A stretch of DNA of 64,000 nucleotides from Salinirubellus salinus. Its GTDB lineage: Archaea > Halobacteriota > Halobacteria > Halobacteriales > Haloarculaceae. Position numbers and translations under genes: made by a program. Location: positions 2,604,001-2,668,000 of the forward strand of contig NZ_CP104003.1 of NCBI RefSeq assembly GCF_025231485.1, given 5' to 3'. The notes under the pieces are model-generated. The model had not been told where the DNA came from and did no database searches. It was given only the letters and a program-made list of their open reading frames with translations. Shown here in pieces: positions 47,895-56,227 of this stretch (its first letter is position 1; every line of letters begins with the position of its first letter).

Positions 47895-48833
47895 ATGCGT
47901 GTTCTCGTGGCCGGCGCGACCGGTTTCGTCGGCGAACAGCTCGTCAGGGCGTTGCTCGACCGTGGCGACGAGGTGGTGGCGTTCTCGCGGAGCGCGAGCG
48001 AGACCGAGTTCCCCGCGGGGGTCGAACCGTTCGAGGGAGACCTCGGCGACCCGGCGTCGCTGGCGGGCCTCTGTGCGGACGTGGACGTGGCGTACTACCT
48101 GATCCACTCGCTGACGCGGGAGAACTTCGCCGAACGAGACCGACGGTACGCCGCGCGCTTCCGCGACATCGCGACCGGGGCGGGCGTCGACCGGGTCGTC
48201 TACCTGAGCGGCATCAGTGGCGACGAGGACGACCTCTCGCCACACCTCGCGTCGCGGCGCGAGGTGGAGGAGGTGCTGGCCGAGGGGTCGTTCGACCTCA
48301 CCGTCCTGCGGGCGGCCATCGTCGTCGGCCCGCGGAGCGCGAGTTTCCGCATCGTCGACGACCTGACCGACCGCCTGCCCGTGATGGTCGTCCCCGAGTG
48401 GGTCAGGACGCCGTGCCAGCCGATCGCCGTCGAGGACGTCGTCGCGTACCTCGTGGACCTGCTCGACGAACCCGCGACCCGCGGCGAGACGTACGACGTC
48501 GGAGCACCGGGGGAGTGGTCCTACGAGTCGCTGTTGCGGCTCACCGCCGACCTGAAGGGGAACCGACTGGTGATGGTGCCGGTGCCGGTGATGACCCCGG
48601 AGCTCTCCTCGCACTGGCTCCGGTTGACGACCGACGTCCAGTACGACATCGCGCGGCCGCTGGTCGAGTCGATGCGCCACCCGGTCACGGTGGACCCGGA
48701 GCGGGACCTCCAGCGTGTCGTCCCCGTCGACCGGACGCCCGTCCCGGAGGCCATCGAGCGGACGCTGCGGGAGGGGACCGCAGACGGCACCTCAGGGCGG
48801 ATCGCCCGCCTCCTCGACCGGGATCCGGTGTGA
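47895..48833 (+). CDS. NAD(P)-binding atypical short-chain dehydrogenase/epimerase
   Basis: 312 residues, ATG 47895. Rossmann start MRVLVAGATGFVGEQLVRAL (Gly7-Gly10-Gly13 pattern) and the NmrA/epimerase features DVDVAYYLIHSLTRENFAE, YLSGISGDEDDLS, ITVLRAAIVVGP and CQPIAVEDVVAYLVDLL. Catalytic Tyr is not in the YxxxK form, so it belongs to the atypical group: quinone- or steroid-type or regulatory. The last 42 nt overlap the convergent gene. Confidence 0.85.
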   Translation: MRVLVAGATGFVGEQLVRALLDRGDEVVAFSRSASETEFPAGVEPFEGDLGDPASLAGLCADVDVAYYLIHSLTRENFAERDRRYAARFRDIATGAGVDRVVYLSGISGDEDDLSPHLASRREVEEVLAEGSFDLTVLRAAIVVGPRSASFRIVDDLTDRLPVMVVPEWVRTPCQPIAVEDVVAYLVDLLDEPATRGETYDVGAPGEWSYESLLRLTADLKGNRLVMVPVPVMTPELSSHWLRLTTDVQYDIARPLVESMRHPVTVDPERDLQRVVPVDRTPVPEAIERTLREGTADGTSGRIARLLDRDPV

Positions 48834-49214
48834 CTCCCGGAGGGGTGCGAGCGCCTCGCTTGCCGCCTCGGTGAGCGGGAACGTCCCCGCGATGGCGGCG
48901 GGTTCGCGCCCGTGGACCACGCGGCCGAACGGCCCCGCGACCTCGGGGTAGAGCCGACCGAGCGCCGCCACGACGCGCTCGGGGGCGCCGCGGGCACGGA
49001 GCGCTCGTTCGACCGACTCGCGGCCGACGTGGACGGCGTCGGCCTCGACGAGGCAGAAGACGAACGGTCGGTCGTCGAACTGCGCCGCGAGGAACGACTG
49101 GACGGCGGGGTCGGCCCACGGGACCGGGCGGAGGTCGGTCCGGCGGGTGAACAGCGCCGCCGCGGCCCGGAAGGCCGGGCGCGAACCGTCGTAGACGAGG
49201 AGCGGCCGAGACAC
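48792..49214 (-). CDS. DCC-like (DUF393) protein lacking its cysteines
   Basis: 140 residues from GTG 49212-49214. Starts PLLVYDGSRPAFRAAAALF; in the DCC thiol-disulfide family the motif reads YDGxCxxC. Here Ser-Arg-Pro-Ala replaces the Cys pair, while PVPWADP, FVFCLVEADAVHVGRESVERAL and AALGRLYPEVAG are as in the family. It cannot be a Cys-based redox protein. The frame goes further upstream (to 49313) without support. 3' overlap of 42 nt with the epimerase gene. Confidence 0.7.
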   Translation of the reverse strand: MSRPLLVYDGSRPAFRAAAALFTRRTDLRPVPWADPAVQSFLAAQFDDRPFVFCLVEADAVHVGRESVERALRARGAPERVVAALGRLYPEVAGPFGRVVHGREPAAIAGTFPLTEAASEALAPLRESHRIPVEEAGDPP

Positions 49215-49315
49215 GACGGAAGGAGGGGCGCCCGGGGTTTGAACCCTCGGCCGGCGGCGAGCGGCGGCCCGAGGGCACCCGAACGAACTTGCCGCCGCCC
49301 GGTGAGAGGCCACCC

Positions 49316-50209
49316 ATGGACACGTTCCGCGTCACCGAGGGCGTCCACGGCATCGACATCGGCCTGTTCGACGACGGGGTCACCGCCGTCTACCTGTTCG
49401 ACGACGAGGAACCGGCGCTGGTCGACGCGGGGACCGCCGTCGCGGCCGACGACATCCTCGAGGGCATCGCCGAGTGCGGCGTCGACCCGGCCGACCTCCG
49501 GCACCTCGTCGTCTCGCACGTCCACGCCGACCACAGCGGGGCCGCCGCCGACCTGTGCGAGGCCGCCCCCGACGCCGAGGTCTACATCCACGAGTCGACG
49601 GCCGACCACCTCGTCGACCCGTCGGGGCTCGTCGCCAGCAGCCGGCGGGCGATGGGCGACCTGTTCGAGCAACTCGGCGCGCAGGGCCCCGTGCCCCGCG
49701 AGCGCGTCGTCGAGGTGGGCGACGACGGCCTGACGCTCGACCTCGGCGCGAACACGCTGGAACTCCGCCACCACCCGGGTCACTCCCCGGACCACCTCGC
49801 GGTCTGGAACCCCGAGCGCGACCTGCTGTTCGCCGCCGAGTGTGCCGTGATGTACCTCGCGCGGGCCGAGCGGTGGCTCCCGCCGGCGACGCTCCCGAAC
49901 TTCGACGCCGACCTGGTCGCCGAGGCCATCGAGGAGCTGCGCGACCTCGACCCGGAGACCGTCGTGTTCCCGCACTTCGGCGAGTCACCGCTCGCGGGCG
50001 ACGAGCTGTTCGACCTCGCGGCCCGCGAACTCGACCGGTTCGACGAGCGCATCCGCGCGCTCTACGACGAGCACGGTGACCTCGACGCGACGAAGGCGGC
50101 CGTCGCCGCGGAGCTCATCGACTGCTCGCCGCCGTACGACCCCGCCGTCGAGTCGTTCTACGCGAACCTCGTCACCGAGGGGTTCCTGCGCCACCACGGA
50201 GCCCTCTGA
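49316..50209 (+). CDS. Metallo-beta-lactamase-fold hydrolase
   Basis: 297 residues, ATG 49316. Zinc-binding HVHADHSG (HxHxDH, residues about 71-77), later H in HHPGHSPDH, D in LFAAECAVMYL (often Asp, here Glu-Cys), and the C-terminal His in PHFGES. The family includes glyoxalase II and lactonases; substrate unknown. The C-terminal helical domain (residues 215-297) fits the haloarchaeal glyoxylase-like subgroup. Confidence 0.92.
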   Translation: MDTFRVTEGVHGIDIGLFDDGVTAVYLFDDEEPALVDAGTAVAADDILEGIAECGVDPADLRHLVVSHVHADHSGAAADLCEAAPDAEVYIHESTADHLVDPSGLVASSRRAMGDLFEQLGAQGPVPRERVVEVGDDGLTLDLGANTLELRHHPGHSPDHLAVWNPERDLLFAAECAVMYLARAERWLPPATLPNFDADLVAEAIEELRDLDPETVVFPHFGESPLAGDELFDLAARELDRFDERIRALYDEHGDLDATKAAVAAELIDCSPPYDPAVESFYANLVTEGFLRHHGAL

Positions 50210-50254
50210 GTCGGCCGGCCGACTCGGGGGCCCGGTCCGGTCGCGTACGACCCG

Positions 50255-50260
50255 TTTTTT
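50255..50260 (+). promoter_or_regulatory. T6 tract: promoter of ppc or terminator of the MBL gene
   Basis: CGTTTTTTGG is 28 nt before the GTG at 50286, fitting a TATA-like element for a leaderless ppc, and 46 nt after the MBL stop, fitting a U-tract terminator. Both readings are possible. Confidence 0.4.
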
Positions 50261-50285
50261 GGGCCTAGACGTCGTATGTCAGTAC

Positions 50286-51764
50286 GTGACAGACCCACCC
50301 AGACTACTGAGCACGCAGCATCCGGACAACGCGACGCTCCCCTTCTTCGCCGGCGGCGACGTCATCGAGGCCGAAGACGAGATACAGGAGGCCTACTACG
50401 TCTACTCGCACCTCGGGTGCGACGAGCAGATGTGGGACTTCGAGGGGAAGGAGGGCGACGAGTACGTCGTCCAGAAACTGCTCTCGCGCTACGACGACTA
50501 CTTCTCGGACACCCGGCTGGGCGAGGACGTCCGCCTGACCATCCGGGGGCCGAACCCGGCCGTCGAGGAGTCAGCCGCGAAGGTCCTCCTCGAGATACTG
50601 GAGAGCGTCCCCCGGTCGTACGACGCCGCGGCCACCTTCGCCGCGGAGTACGACCTCCCGACGACCACGCCCATCCACGAGGTCATCGTGCCGATGGTGA
50701 CCGACGCGTCCCAGATCAACGCCGTCCACCGCTACTACGAGGAGTTCGTCGTCGGCAAGGCCGACAGCGAGGTGGCCGACGGGCTTTCGGTCGCCGACTG
50801 GGTGGGGTCGTTCGACCCGGAGGCCATCCGCGTCATCCCGCTGGTCGAGGACCGCGAGTCGATGCTCCACGCCCACGAGATACTCCGTGACTACGCGACC
50901 ACCCACGACCAGGACGCGGTCCGGGTGTTCCTCGCCCGGTCGGACCCGGCGCTCAACTACGGCTGTCTGGCCGCCTACCTCATCAACAAGGTGTCACTCG
51001 CACGACTCTACGAGGTCGCCGCCGACCTCGGGATCGACGTCCACCCGATGCTCGGGGCCGGCCCCGCCCCGTTCCGGGGGCACCTCACCCCACCCAACGC
51101 CGGGAGCGTCGTCGAGGCCTACCCCGAGGTGGAGACGTTCACCATCCAGTCCGGGTTCAAGTACGACCACCCGGTCGAGACGGTCCGCGAGGGGCTGGCG
51201 ACCATCCGCGAGGCCGATCTCGGCGACCCGCCAGCGCCCATCGACGAGGAGCGCGCGCTGGCGGTGGTCGACCGGACGGCCGAGTCCTACGCCGAGCAGG
51301 TCGACGCCATCGCCCCCACGGTCGACCGGCTCTCGCGGTACGTCCCGAGTCGGCGCTCGCGGAAACTCCACGTCGGGCTGTTCGGCTACTCCCGCGAGGT
51401 GGGCGAGAACCACCTCCCGCGGGCCATCGGCTACACCGCCGCGCTCACCAGTGTGGGGTGTCCGCCCACGCTCCTCGGCCTCGACGGCCTCACGGAGGCG
51501 GACGTGTCGTTCCTCGAGGCGGCGTTCCCGGCGTTCTTCGAGACGCTGGCGGCGGCCGCCCGCTACTACAACCCGCGCTGTACGGACCTGCTCGACCTGG
51601 ACCGCGAGTCGCTGGAGGCCGGCCTCGCGTACGTGGACGTCGACCCGGACGCGCGCCACCGGGAGGCGACCGACGCGGTCGTCGACGCCGTGCTGGCCGA
51701 GGACGACGACGCGGCCCGTGCCGGCGTGGAACGGGCCGCCCGCGTCCGCCGGTACCTCGGGTAG
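50286..51764 (+). CDS. ppcA: Phosphoenolpyruvate carboxylase, archaeal type
   Basis: 492 residues from GTG 50286. Carboxylates PEP to oxaloacetate. Archaeal PpcA proteins are about half the size of bacterial PEPC. The N-terminal STQHPDNATLPFFAGGD is the family hallmark, as are DEQMWDFEGKEGDEYVVQKL and the glycine/arginine loops (RLTIRGPNPAVEES, VFLARSDPALNYG, GAGPAPFRGHL). It replenishes the TCA cycle. Monocistronic by spacing. Confidence 0.95.
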   Translation: MTDPPRLLSTQHPDNATLPFFAGGDVIEAEDEIQEAYYVYSHLGCDEQMWDFEGKEGDEYVVQKLLSRYDDYFSDTRLGEDVRLTIRGPNPAVEESAAKVLLEILESVPRSYDAAATFAAEYDLPTTTPIHEVIVPMVTDASQINAVHRYYEEFVVGKADSEVADGLSVADWVGSFDPEAIRVIPLVEDRESMLHAHEILRDYATTHDQDAVRVFLARSDPALNYGCLAAYLINKVSLARLYEVAADLGIDVHPMLGAGPAPFRGHLTPPNAGSVVEAYPEVETFTIQSGFKYDHPVETVREGLATIREADLGDPPAPIDEERALAVVDRTAESYAEQVDAIAPTVDRLSRYVPSRRSRKLHVGLFGYSREVGENHLPRAIGYTAALTSVGCPPTLLGLDGLTEADVSFLEAAFPAFFETLAAAARYYNPRCTDLLDLDRESLEAGLAYVDVDPDARHREATDAVVDAVLAEDDDAARAGVERAARVRRYLG

Positions 51765-51806
51765 AGCGGAGGACCGTTCAAGCCCGTCGCGCCCCTCGGG
51801 AGACGC

Positions 51807-52112
51807 GTGGCGTACATATACGCGCGACACGAGGTCGAGTCGTACGAGCGGTGGGAGCGGGTCCACGAGGCGAACGCCGAGACCCGTGCGGCACACGGCT
51901 CGCTTGGGTCGACGGTGTACCGACCGACGCGCGGCCGGGACGAGGCGGGAACGGAGGTGGTGCTGGTGGTCCTCGAAGTGGCCGACGACCGGCTCGACGA
52001 GATGCTGGCGTACTCCCGCTCGTCCGAGTTACGGGAGACGATGGAGGCCGCGGGGGTAGTCGGGATACGGGACTCGGCCGTCGTGGAGAAGGTCCACGAG
52101 ATGGACGCCTGA
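51807..52112 (+). CDS. Dimeric alpha/beta-barrel-like protein (ABM/EthD type)
   Basis: 101 residues, GTG 51807. Repeat of strand-helix pattern: YIYARHEVESYERWERVHEANAE, TVYRPTRGRDEAGTEVVLVVLEVADDRLDEML (split), and the final helix-strand VGIRDSAVVEKVHEM. It matches the small dimeric ferredoxin-like folds seen in antibiotic-biosynthesis monooxygenases and EthD-like proteins. Function unknown. The 3' gene is convergent, 21 nt away. Confidence 0.7.
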   Translation: MAYIYARHEVESYERWERVHEANAETRAAHGSLGSTVYRPTRGRDEAGTEVVLVVLEVADDRLDEMLAYSRSSELRETMEAAGVVGIRDSAVVEKVHEMDA

Positions 52113-52133
52113 CCGCCGCCGGGCGGCGGGCGA

Positions 52134-53201
52134 CTACTCCCGGTCGGCGGGCGTGGCGCTGCCGGCGTGCTCGGCCGGTGAGCGCTTGCGACAGTGGACG
52201 ACCTGCGAGTCCGAGAACGCGCGGTCCTCGACGGGCTGGGCGCACCCCTCGTCCGCGATGGGACAGCGGGTGCGGAACTTGCAGCCCGACGGCGGGTCGA
52301 TGGGCGAGGGCACGTCACCCTCGAGGACGGCACGGTTGCCCCGGAGTTCGAGGTCGGTCGAGGGGATGGCCTCCAGCAGCGCGTCGGTGTAGGGGTGCTG
52401 GTGGTGCTCGAACACCTCCTCGGTCGTCCCGCGCTCCATGATCTCGCCGAGGTACATCACCGCCACGCGGTCACAGAAGTACCGCACCACGCTCAGGTCG
52501 TGGGTGATGAACAGGAACGTCAGGCCGAACTCGTCCTGCAGGTCGTCGAGCAGGTTGAGGATCTGGGCCTGCACGCTCACGTCCAGCGCGGAGGTCGGCT
52601 CGTCGGCGACGATGAACTCGGGTTCCACGGCGAGCGCCCGCGCGATGGCGACGCGCTGTTGCTGGCCGCCGGAGAACTCGTGGGGGAAGCGGTCGAGCTG
52701 GTCGACCGAGAGGCCGACGCGCTCGACGAGTTCCTCGACCCGGCGGTTCCGGTCGGCCCGCGAGTCGCCGATGCCGTGGACCTCCAGCGGCCGCCGGACG
52801 ATGTCGCGGATGCGCCGGCGCGGGTTCAGACTCGCGCTCGGGTCCTGGAAGATGACCTGCACGTCCTTTCGGAGTTCGCGCATCCGGGACTTCGAGGCGG
52901 TGTCGATGCGCTCGCCGTCGTACCAGACCTCGCCCTCGGTGGGGTCGGTCAGCCCGAGGATGGTCTCACCGAACGTCGACTTCCCGCAGCCGGACTCGCC
53001 GACGAGCCCGAGCGTCTCCCCGCGCTCGATGGCGATGTCCACCCCGTCGACCGCCCGGACCTGCTCGTTCTCGCGGGAGAGCAGTCGGCTCAGGAGGCCC
53101 GTCTCGACGGGGAAGTGCTTCTTCAGCCCACGGGTCTCGACGAGCGGCTCGGTGCCGGCGTCGGTCCCGGTGACGGACTGGGGGTCGGCGTCGGTGCTCA
53201 T
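52134..53201 (-). CDS. dppF: Dipeptide/oligopeptide ABC importer ATPase DppF
   Basis: 355 residues, ATG 53199-53201. Walker A GESGCGKST (residues about 71-79), signature SGGQQQRVAIARAL, Walker B FIVADEPTSALDV; the C-terminal CKFRTRCPIADEGC is the iron-sulfur-like Cys cluster typical of Opp/Dpp ATPases. The N-terminal VETGLLSRLLSRENEQ is an extra turn. Overlaps dppD by 4 nt (ATGA). Last gene of the operon. Confidence 0.95.
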   Translation of the reverse strand: MSTDADPQSVTGTDAGTEPLVETRGLKKHFPVETGLLSRLLSRENEQVRAVDGVDIAIERGETLGLVGESGCGKSTFGETILGLTDPTEGEVWYDGERIDTASKSRMRELRKDVQVIFQDPSASLNPRRRIRDIVRRPLEVHGIGDSRADRNRRVEELVERVGLSVDQLDRFPHEFSGGQQQRVAIARALAVEPEFIVADEPTSALDVSVQAQILNLLDDLQDEFGLTFLFITHDLSVVRYFCDRVAVMYLGEIMERGTTEEVFEHHQHPYTDALLEAIPSTDLELRGNRAVLEGDVPSPIDPPSGCKFRTRCPIADEGCAQPVEDRAFSDSQVVHCRKRSPAEHAGSATPADRE

Positions 53202-54355
53202 CGGTCACCCCCCTCGGACTCGCTCCGCTCGTCCGTCGAGGCTCGCAGTCCTTCGGACTGCTCACCCCCATCCGTGGCGGCCGCACCCGCCTCGCCCCCG
53301 GCCTCCCACGGCAACTCGCCGGCCTCCGCGTGCAGGACACACCGGGCCTCGTGGCCCGCCGAGACCGTCTCGCTGTCGGGGACGCCCTCGTAACACGCCT
53401 CGTGGGCGTGTGGACAGCGGGGCGCGAAGTAACAGGCCTCGGGCATGTCGACGAGGTCGGGAACGTTCCCCTCGATTGCCCGGAGTCGGCCCTCGCCGCG
53501 TTTCGCGTCCGGGATGGCGTCGAGCAACCGCCGGGTGTAGGGGTGGGCCGGGTCCGCGAACACGTCCTCGACGCTCCCGCTCTCGACGATCTGCCCGGCG
53601 TACATCACGGCCACCCGGTCGCACGTCTCGACGACGACGCCGAGGTCGTGGGTGATGAGCAACACGCCCATCCCGCGCTCCTCCTGCAGTTCGGCGAGTC
53701 GCTCGAGTATCTGGGCCTCGATGGTCACGTCGAGTGCGGTGGTCGGCTCGTCCGCGACGAGCAGGTCGGGTTCGCAGGCCAGCGCCATGGCGATCATCGC
53801 GCGCTGTTGCATCCCCCCGCTGAACTGGTGGGGGTACTCCTTCGCCCGCTGTTCGGGTTCGGGGATACCGACCTGTCGCATCATCTCGACGGCGTGTTCC
53901 CACGACCTCGGGTGGCGCTTGCGGGCGCTCCGGCGCGGGAGGAAGTTGCCGAGCAAGCTCTGTTCGAGCCAGTCGACCCCCTCACCCTCGAAGCGGCCGT
54001 GGACGCGGGCGGCCTCCGCGATCTGCTCGCCCACCGTGAGGACGGGGTTCAGGCTCTCCATCGGGTCCTGGAACACCATCCCCACGTCGTTACCGCGGAG
54101 CTCCTGCAGCCGTCTCTCCGAGGCGTTCCGGAGGTCCTCGCCGTCGAACTCGACGGTGCCGTCGGTGACGTGACCGGGCGAGTCGACCAGCCCCAGCATC
54201 GAGAGGGCGGTGACGGACTTGCCCGAGCCACTCTCGCCGACGATGCCGACCGTCTCGCCGCGCTCGACGGTGAGGTCGACGCCGTCGACGGCCTGCACCA
54301 CGCCCTCGTCCGTGCGGAACTCCGTCCGGAGCCCGCTGACCTCGAGCAGGCTCAT
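53198..54355 (-). CDS. dppD: Dipeptide/oligopeptide ABC importer ATPase DppD
   Basis: 385 residues, ATG 54353-54355. Walker A GESGSGKSV, signature FSGGMQQRAMIAMAL, Walker B LLVADEPTTALDV, C-terminal CYFAPRCPHAHEAC cluster. It has a longer C-terminal tail than usual, EQSEGLRASTDERSESEGG, encoded by a palindromic sequence with hairpin GCAGTCC-TTC-GGACTGC at 53245-53261; the tail looks inserted. Overlaps dppC and dppF by 4 nt each. Confidence 0.93.
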   Translation of the reverse strand: MSLLEVSGLRTEFRTDEGVVQAVDGVDLTVERGETVGIVGESGSGKSVTALSMLGLVDSPGHVTDGTVEFDGEDLRNASERRLQELRGNDVGMVFQDPMESLNPVLTVGEQIAEAARVHGRFEGEGVDWLEQSLLGNFLPRRSARKRHPRSWEHAVEMMRQVGIPEPEQRAKEYPHQFSGGMQQRAMIAMALACEPDLLVADEPTTALDVTIEAQILERLAELQEERGMGVLLITHDLGVVVETCDRVAVMYAGQIVESGSVEDVFADPAHPYTRRLLDAIPDAKRGEGRLRAIEGNVPDLVDMPEACYFAPRCPHAHEACYEGVPDSETVSAGHEARCVLHAEAGELPWEAGGEAGAAATDGGEQSEGLRASTDERSESEGGDR

Positions 54356-55275
54356 ATGCTCCCCCCGCTCTCGGTGTCGTTCTGCGGGTCGAGCGTGTCA
54401 CGCAGGCCGTCCCCGAGGAAGTTGAACCCGAGGATGGTCACCATGATGGCGAGGCCGGGGAACAGCGCGGTCCACGGCGCCGACTCCATGAAGTTCCGGG
54501 AGTCGGACAGCATCCGGCCCCACGAGGGTGCCGGCGGCGGCGCCCCCAGTCCGAGGAACGAGAGCGCGCTCTCGGCGAGGATGGCGAACGCGAGACTCAC
54601 CGTCGCCTGGACGATGATGGGCGCGACGACGTTCGGGAGGATGTCGCGCGCGAGGATGCTGGCGTTCGAGTCGCCGATGGCGCGTGCGGCGTCGACGAAC
54701 GTCTCCTCGCGGACCGAGAGCACCCCCGACCGTGTCACGCGGGCGAACACCGGGGTGTAGGTGATGCCGATGGCGATCATCACGTTCAGCGTCGACTGCC
54801 CGAGGATGGCGACCATCGCGATGGCGAGCAGGATGGCCGGGAACGAGAAGACGACGTCCATCGCGCGCATCACGGTCTCGTCGGTGTAGCCGCCGTAGAA
54901 GCCGGCGATCAGCCCGAGCGGGACGCCCGCGAGCATCGCGACGCCGACGGCGATGACGCCGACCTGGACGCTCAACTGCGCCCCGTAGAGCACCCGCGAG
55001 AGGACGTCGCGGCCGAGCTGGTCGGTCCCCATCGGGTGTTCGAGGCTGGGGCCGACGAGCTGTGCCTCGGCGATGTTCTGTGCGGTCGGGTCGTACGGGG
55101 CGATGAGTGGGGCGAACGCCGCCACGAGGACGACCCCGACGGTGATGACGAGGCCGAGCAGCGCCAGTCGGCTCTCGGCGAACACGCGCCGGGCGGTCCC
55201 GACGGCGGCCGCGCCGGGGAGCGGGCGGCTCGTGTCCTCGCTCGCTCGGTCGGTCGTGGTGTCTGTCTCAGTCAT
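54352..55275 (-). CDS. dppC: Dipeptide/oligopeptide ABC permease DppC
   Basis: 307 residues, ATG 55273-55275. Six to seven membrane helices; the ATPase-contact EAA loop is DAARAIGDSNASILARDILPN, and HPMGTDQLGRDVLSRVLYGA is the DppC N-terminal signature. It is read in an overlap of 8 nt with dppB and 4 nt with dppD. Confidence 0.95.
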   Translation of the reverse strand: MTETDTTTDRASEDTSRPLPGAAAVGTARRVFAESRLALLGLVITVGVVLVAAFAPLIAPYDPTAQNIAEAQLVGPSLEHPMGTDQLGRDVLSRVLYGAQLSVQVGVIAVGVAMLAGVPLGLIAGFYGGYTDETVMRAMDVVFSFPAILLAIAMVAILGQSTLNVMIAIGITYTPVFARVTRSGVLSVREETFVDAARAIGDSNASILARDILPNVVAPIIVQATVSLAFAILAESALSFLGLGAPPPAPSWGRMLSDSRNFMESAPWTALFPGLAIMVTILGFNFLGDGLRDTLDPQNDTESGGSI

Positions 55276-56221
55276 ACTTGATGCGTGGGTCGAGGTACGC
55301 GTAGAGCAGGTCCGTCGCGAGGTTCACCAGCGCGAACAACAGCGCGATGACCAGCAGCGACCCCTGCAACACCCGGTACTCCCGGGTGAGGATGGCGGTC
55401 AGGGTGAGCCGGCCGAGGCCGGGGATGGCGAATATCTGCTCGACGATGACGACCCCTCCGAGGAGGTAGCCGAAGTTCAGCCCGACGACGGTCACCGTCG
55501 GGATGAGCGCGTTCTTCACGGCGTGCTTGTTCGTGACGAGCGCGCGGCTCAGCCCCTTCGCGCGGGCGGTGCGGATGTACTCCTCGGAGAACACCTCCAG
55601 CAGCGAGGAGCGCATCATCCGCATCACCACCGCGGAGATGGCCGTCCCCACCGTGACGGCGGGGAGGACGAGCGTCTTCAGTCCCTCGGCCGGGTCCGAC
55701 AGCGGGCTGACGAACCCCGAGGAGGGGAAGATGGGCACGTACAGCGAGAAGACGAGGATGAGCACCAGCCCGAGGAAGAAGTTCGGGATGGAGAGCCCGA
55801 GGAACGCGAGGAACGTCGCGAGGTAGTCCTGCGGCTCGTAGTGGTTGACGGCGCTGACGATGCCGGCCGGGATGCCGATGACGACGCTCACGAACGCCCC
55901 GCTGGCCGCGAGCCAGATGGTCGGCGGGAGACTGGTCGCGAGCAGGGTCGAGACGTCGCGCTCGGTCCGGATGGTCTGGCCGAAGTCCTGGTTCAGGACG
56001 ATGTCGCCCAGCCAGTCGAAGTAGCGGACGAGGAACGGCCGGTTCAGTCCGTACTGCTGGCGTAACTGCTCGACCAGCTCCGGGTTCGCCCGCGTCCCGA
56101 ACGCCGCCTCGACCGGTCCCCCCGGCAGTAGCTCGAGCGCCCCGAACGAGATGAAACTCACCCCGAACAGGATGGGGACGATGAGGAGTACGCGCTTGAG
56201 GACGTACGCACCGTAGCCCAT
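55268..56221 (-). CDS. dppB: Dipeptide/oligopeptide ABC permease DppB
   Basis: 317 residues, ATG 56219-56221. Typical DppB: N-terminal MGYGAYVLKRVLLIVPILFGVSF, PGGPVEAAFG, and the EAA loop EEYIRTARAKGLSRALVTNKHA, then VEQIFAIPGLGRLTLTAI. Six membrane helices. 6 nt after dppA. Confidence 0.95.
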   Translation of the reverse strand: MGYGAYVLKRVLLIVPILFGVSFISFGALELLPGGPVEAAFGTRANPELVEQLRQQYGLNRPFLVRYFDWLGDIVLNQDFGQTIRTERDVSTLLATSLPPTIWLAASGAFVSVVIGIPAGIVSAVNHYEPQDYLATFLAFLGLSIPNFFLGLVLILVFSLYVPIFPSSGFVSPLSDPAEGLKTLVLPAVTVGTAISAVVMRMMRSSLLEVFSEEYIRTARAKGLSRALVTNKHAVKNALIPTVTVVGLNFGYLLGGVVIVEQIFAIPGLGRLTLTAILTREYRVLQGSLLVIALLFALVNLATDLLYAYLDPRIKYD

Positions 56222-56227
56222 CAGTAG

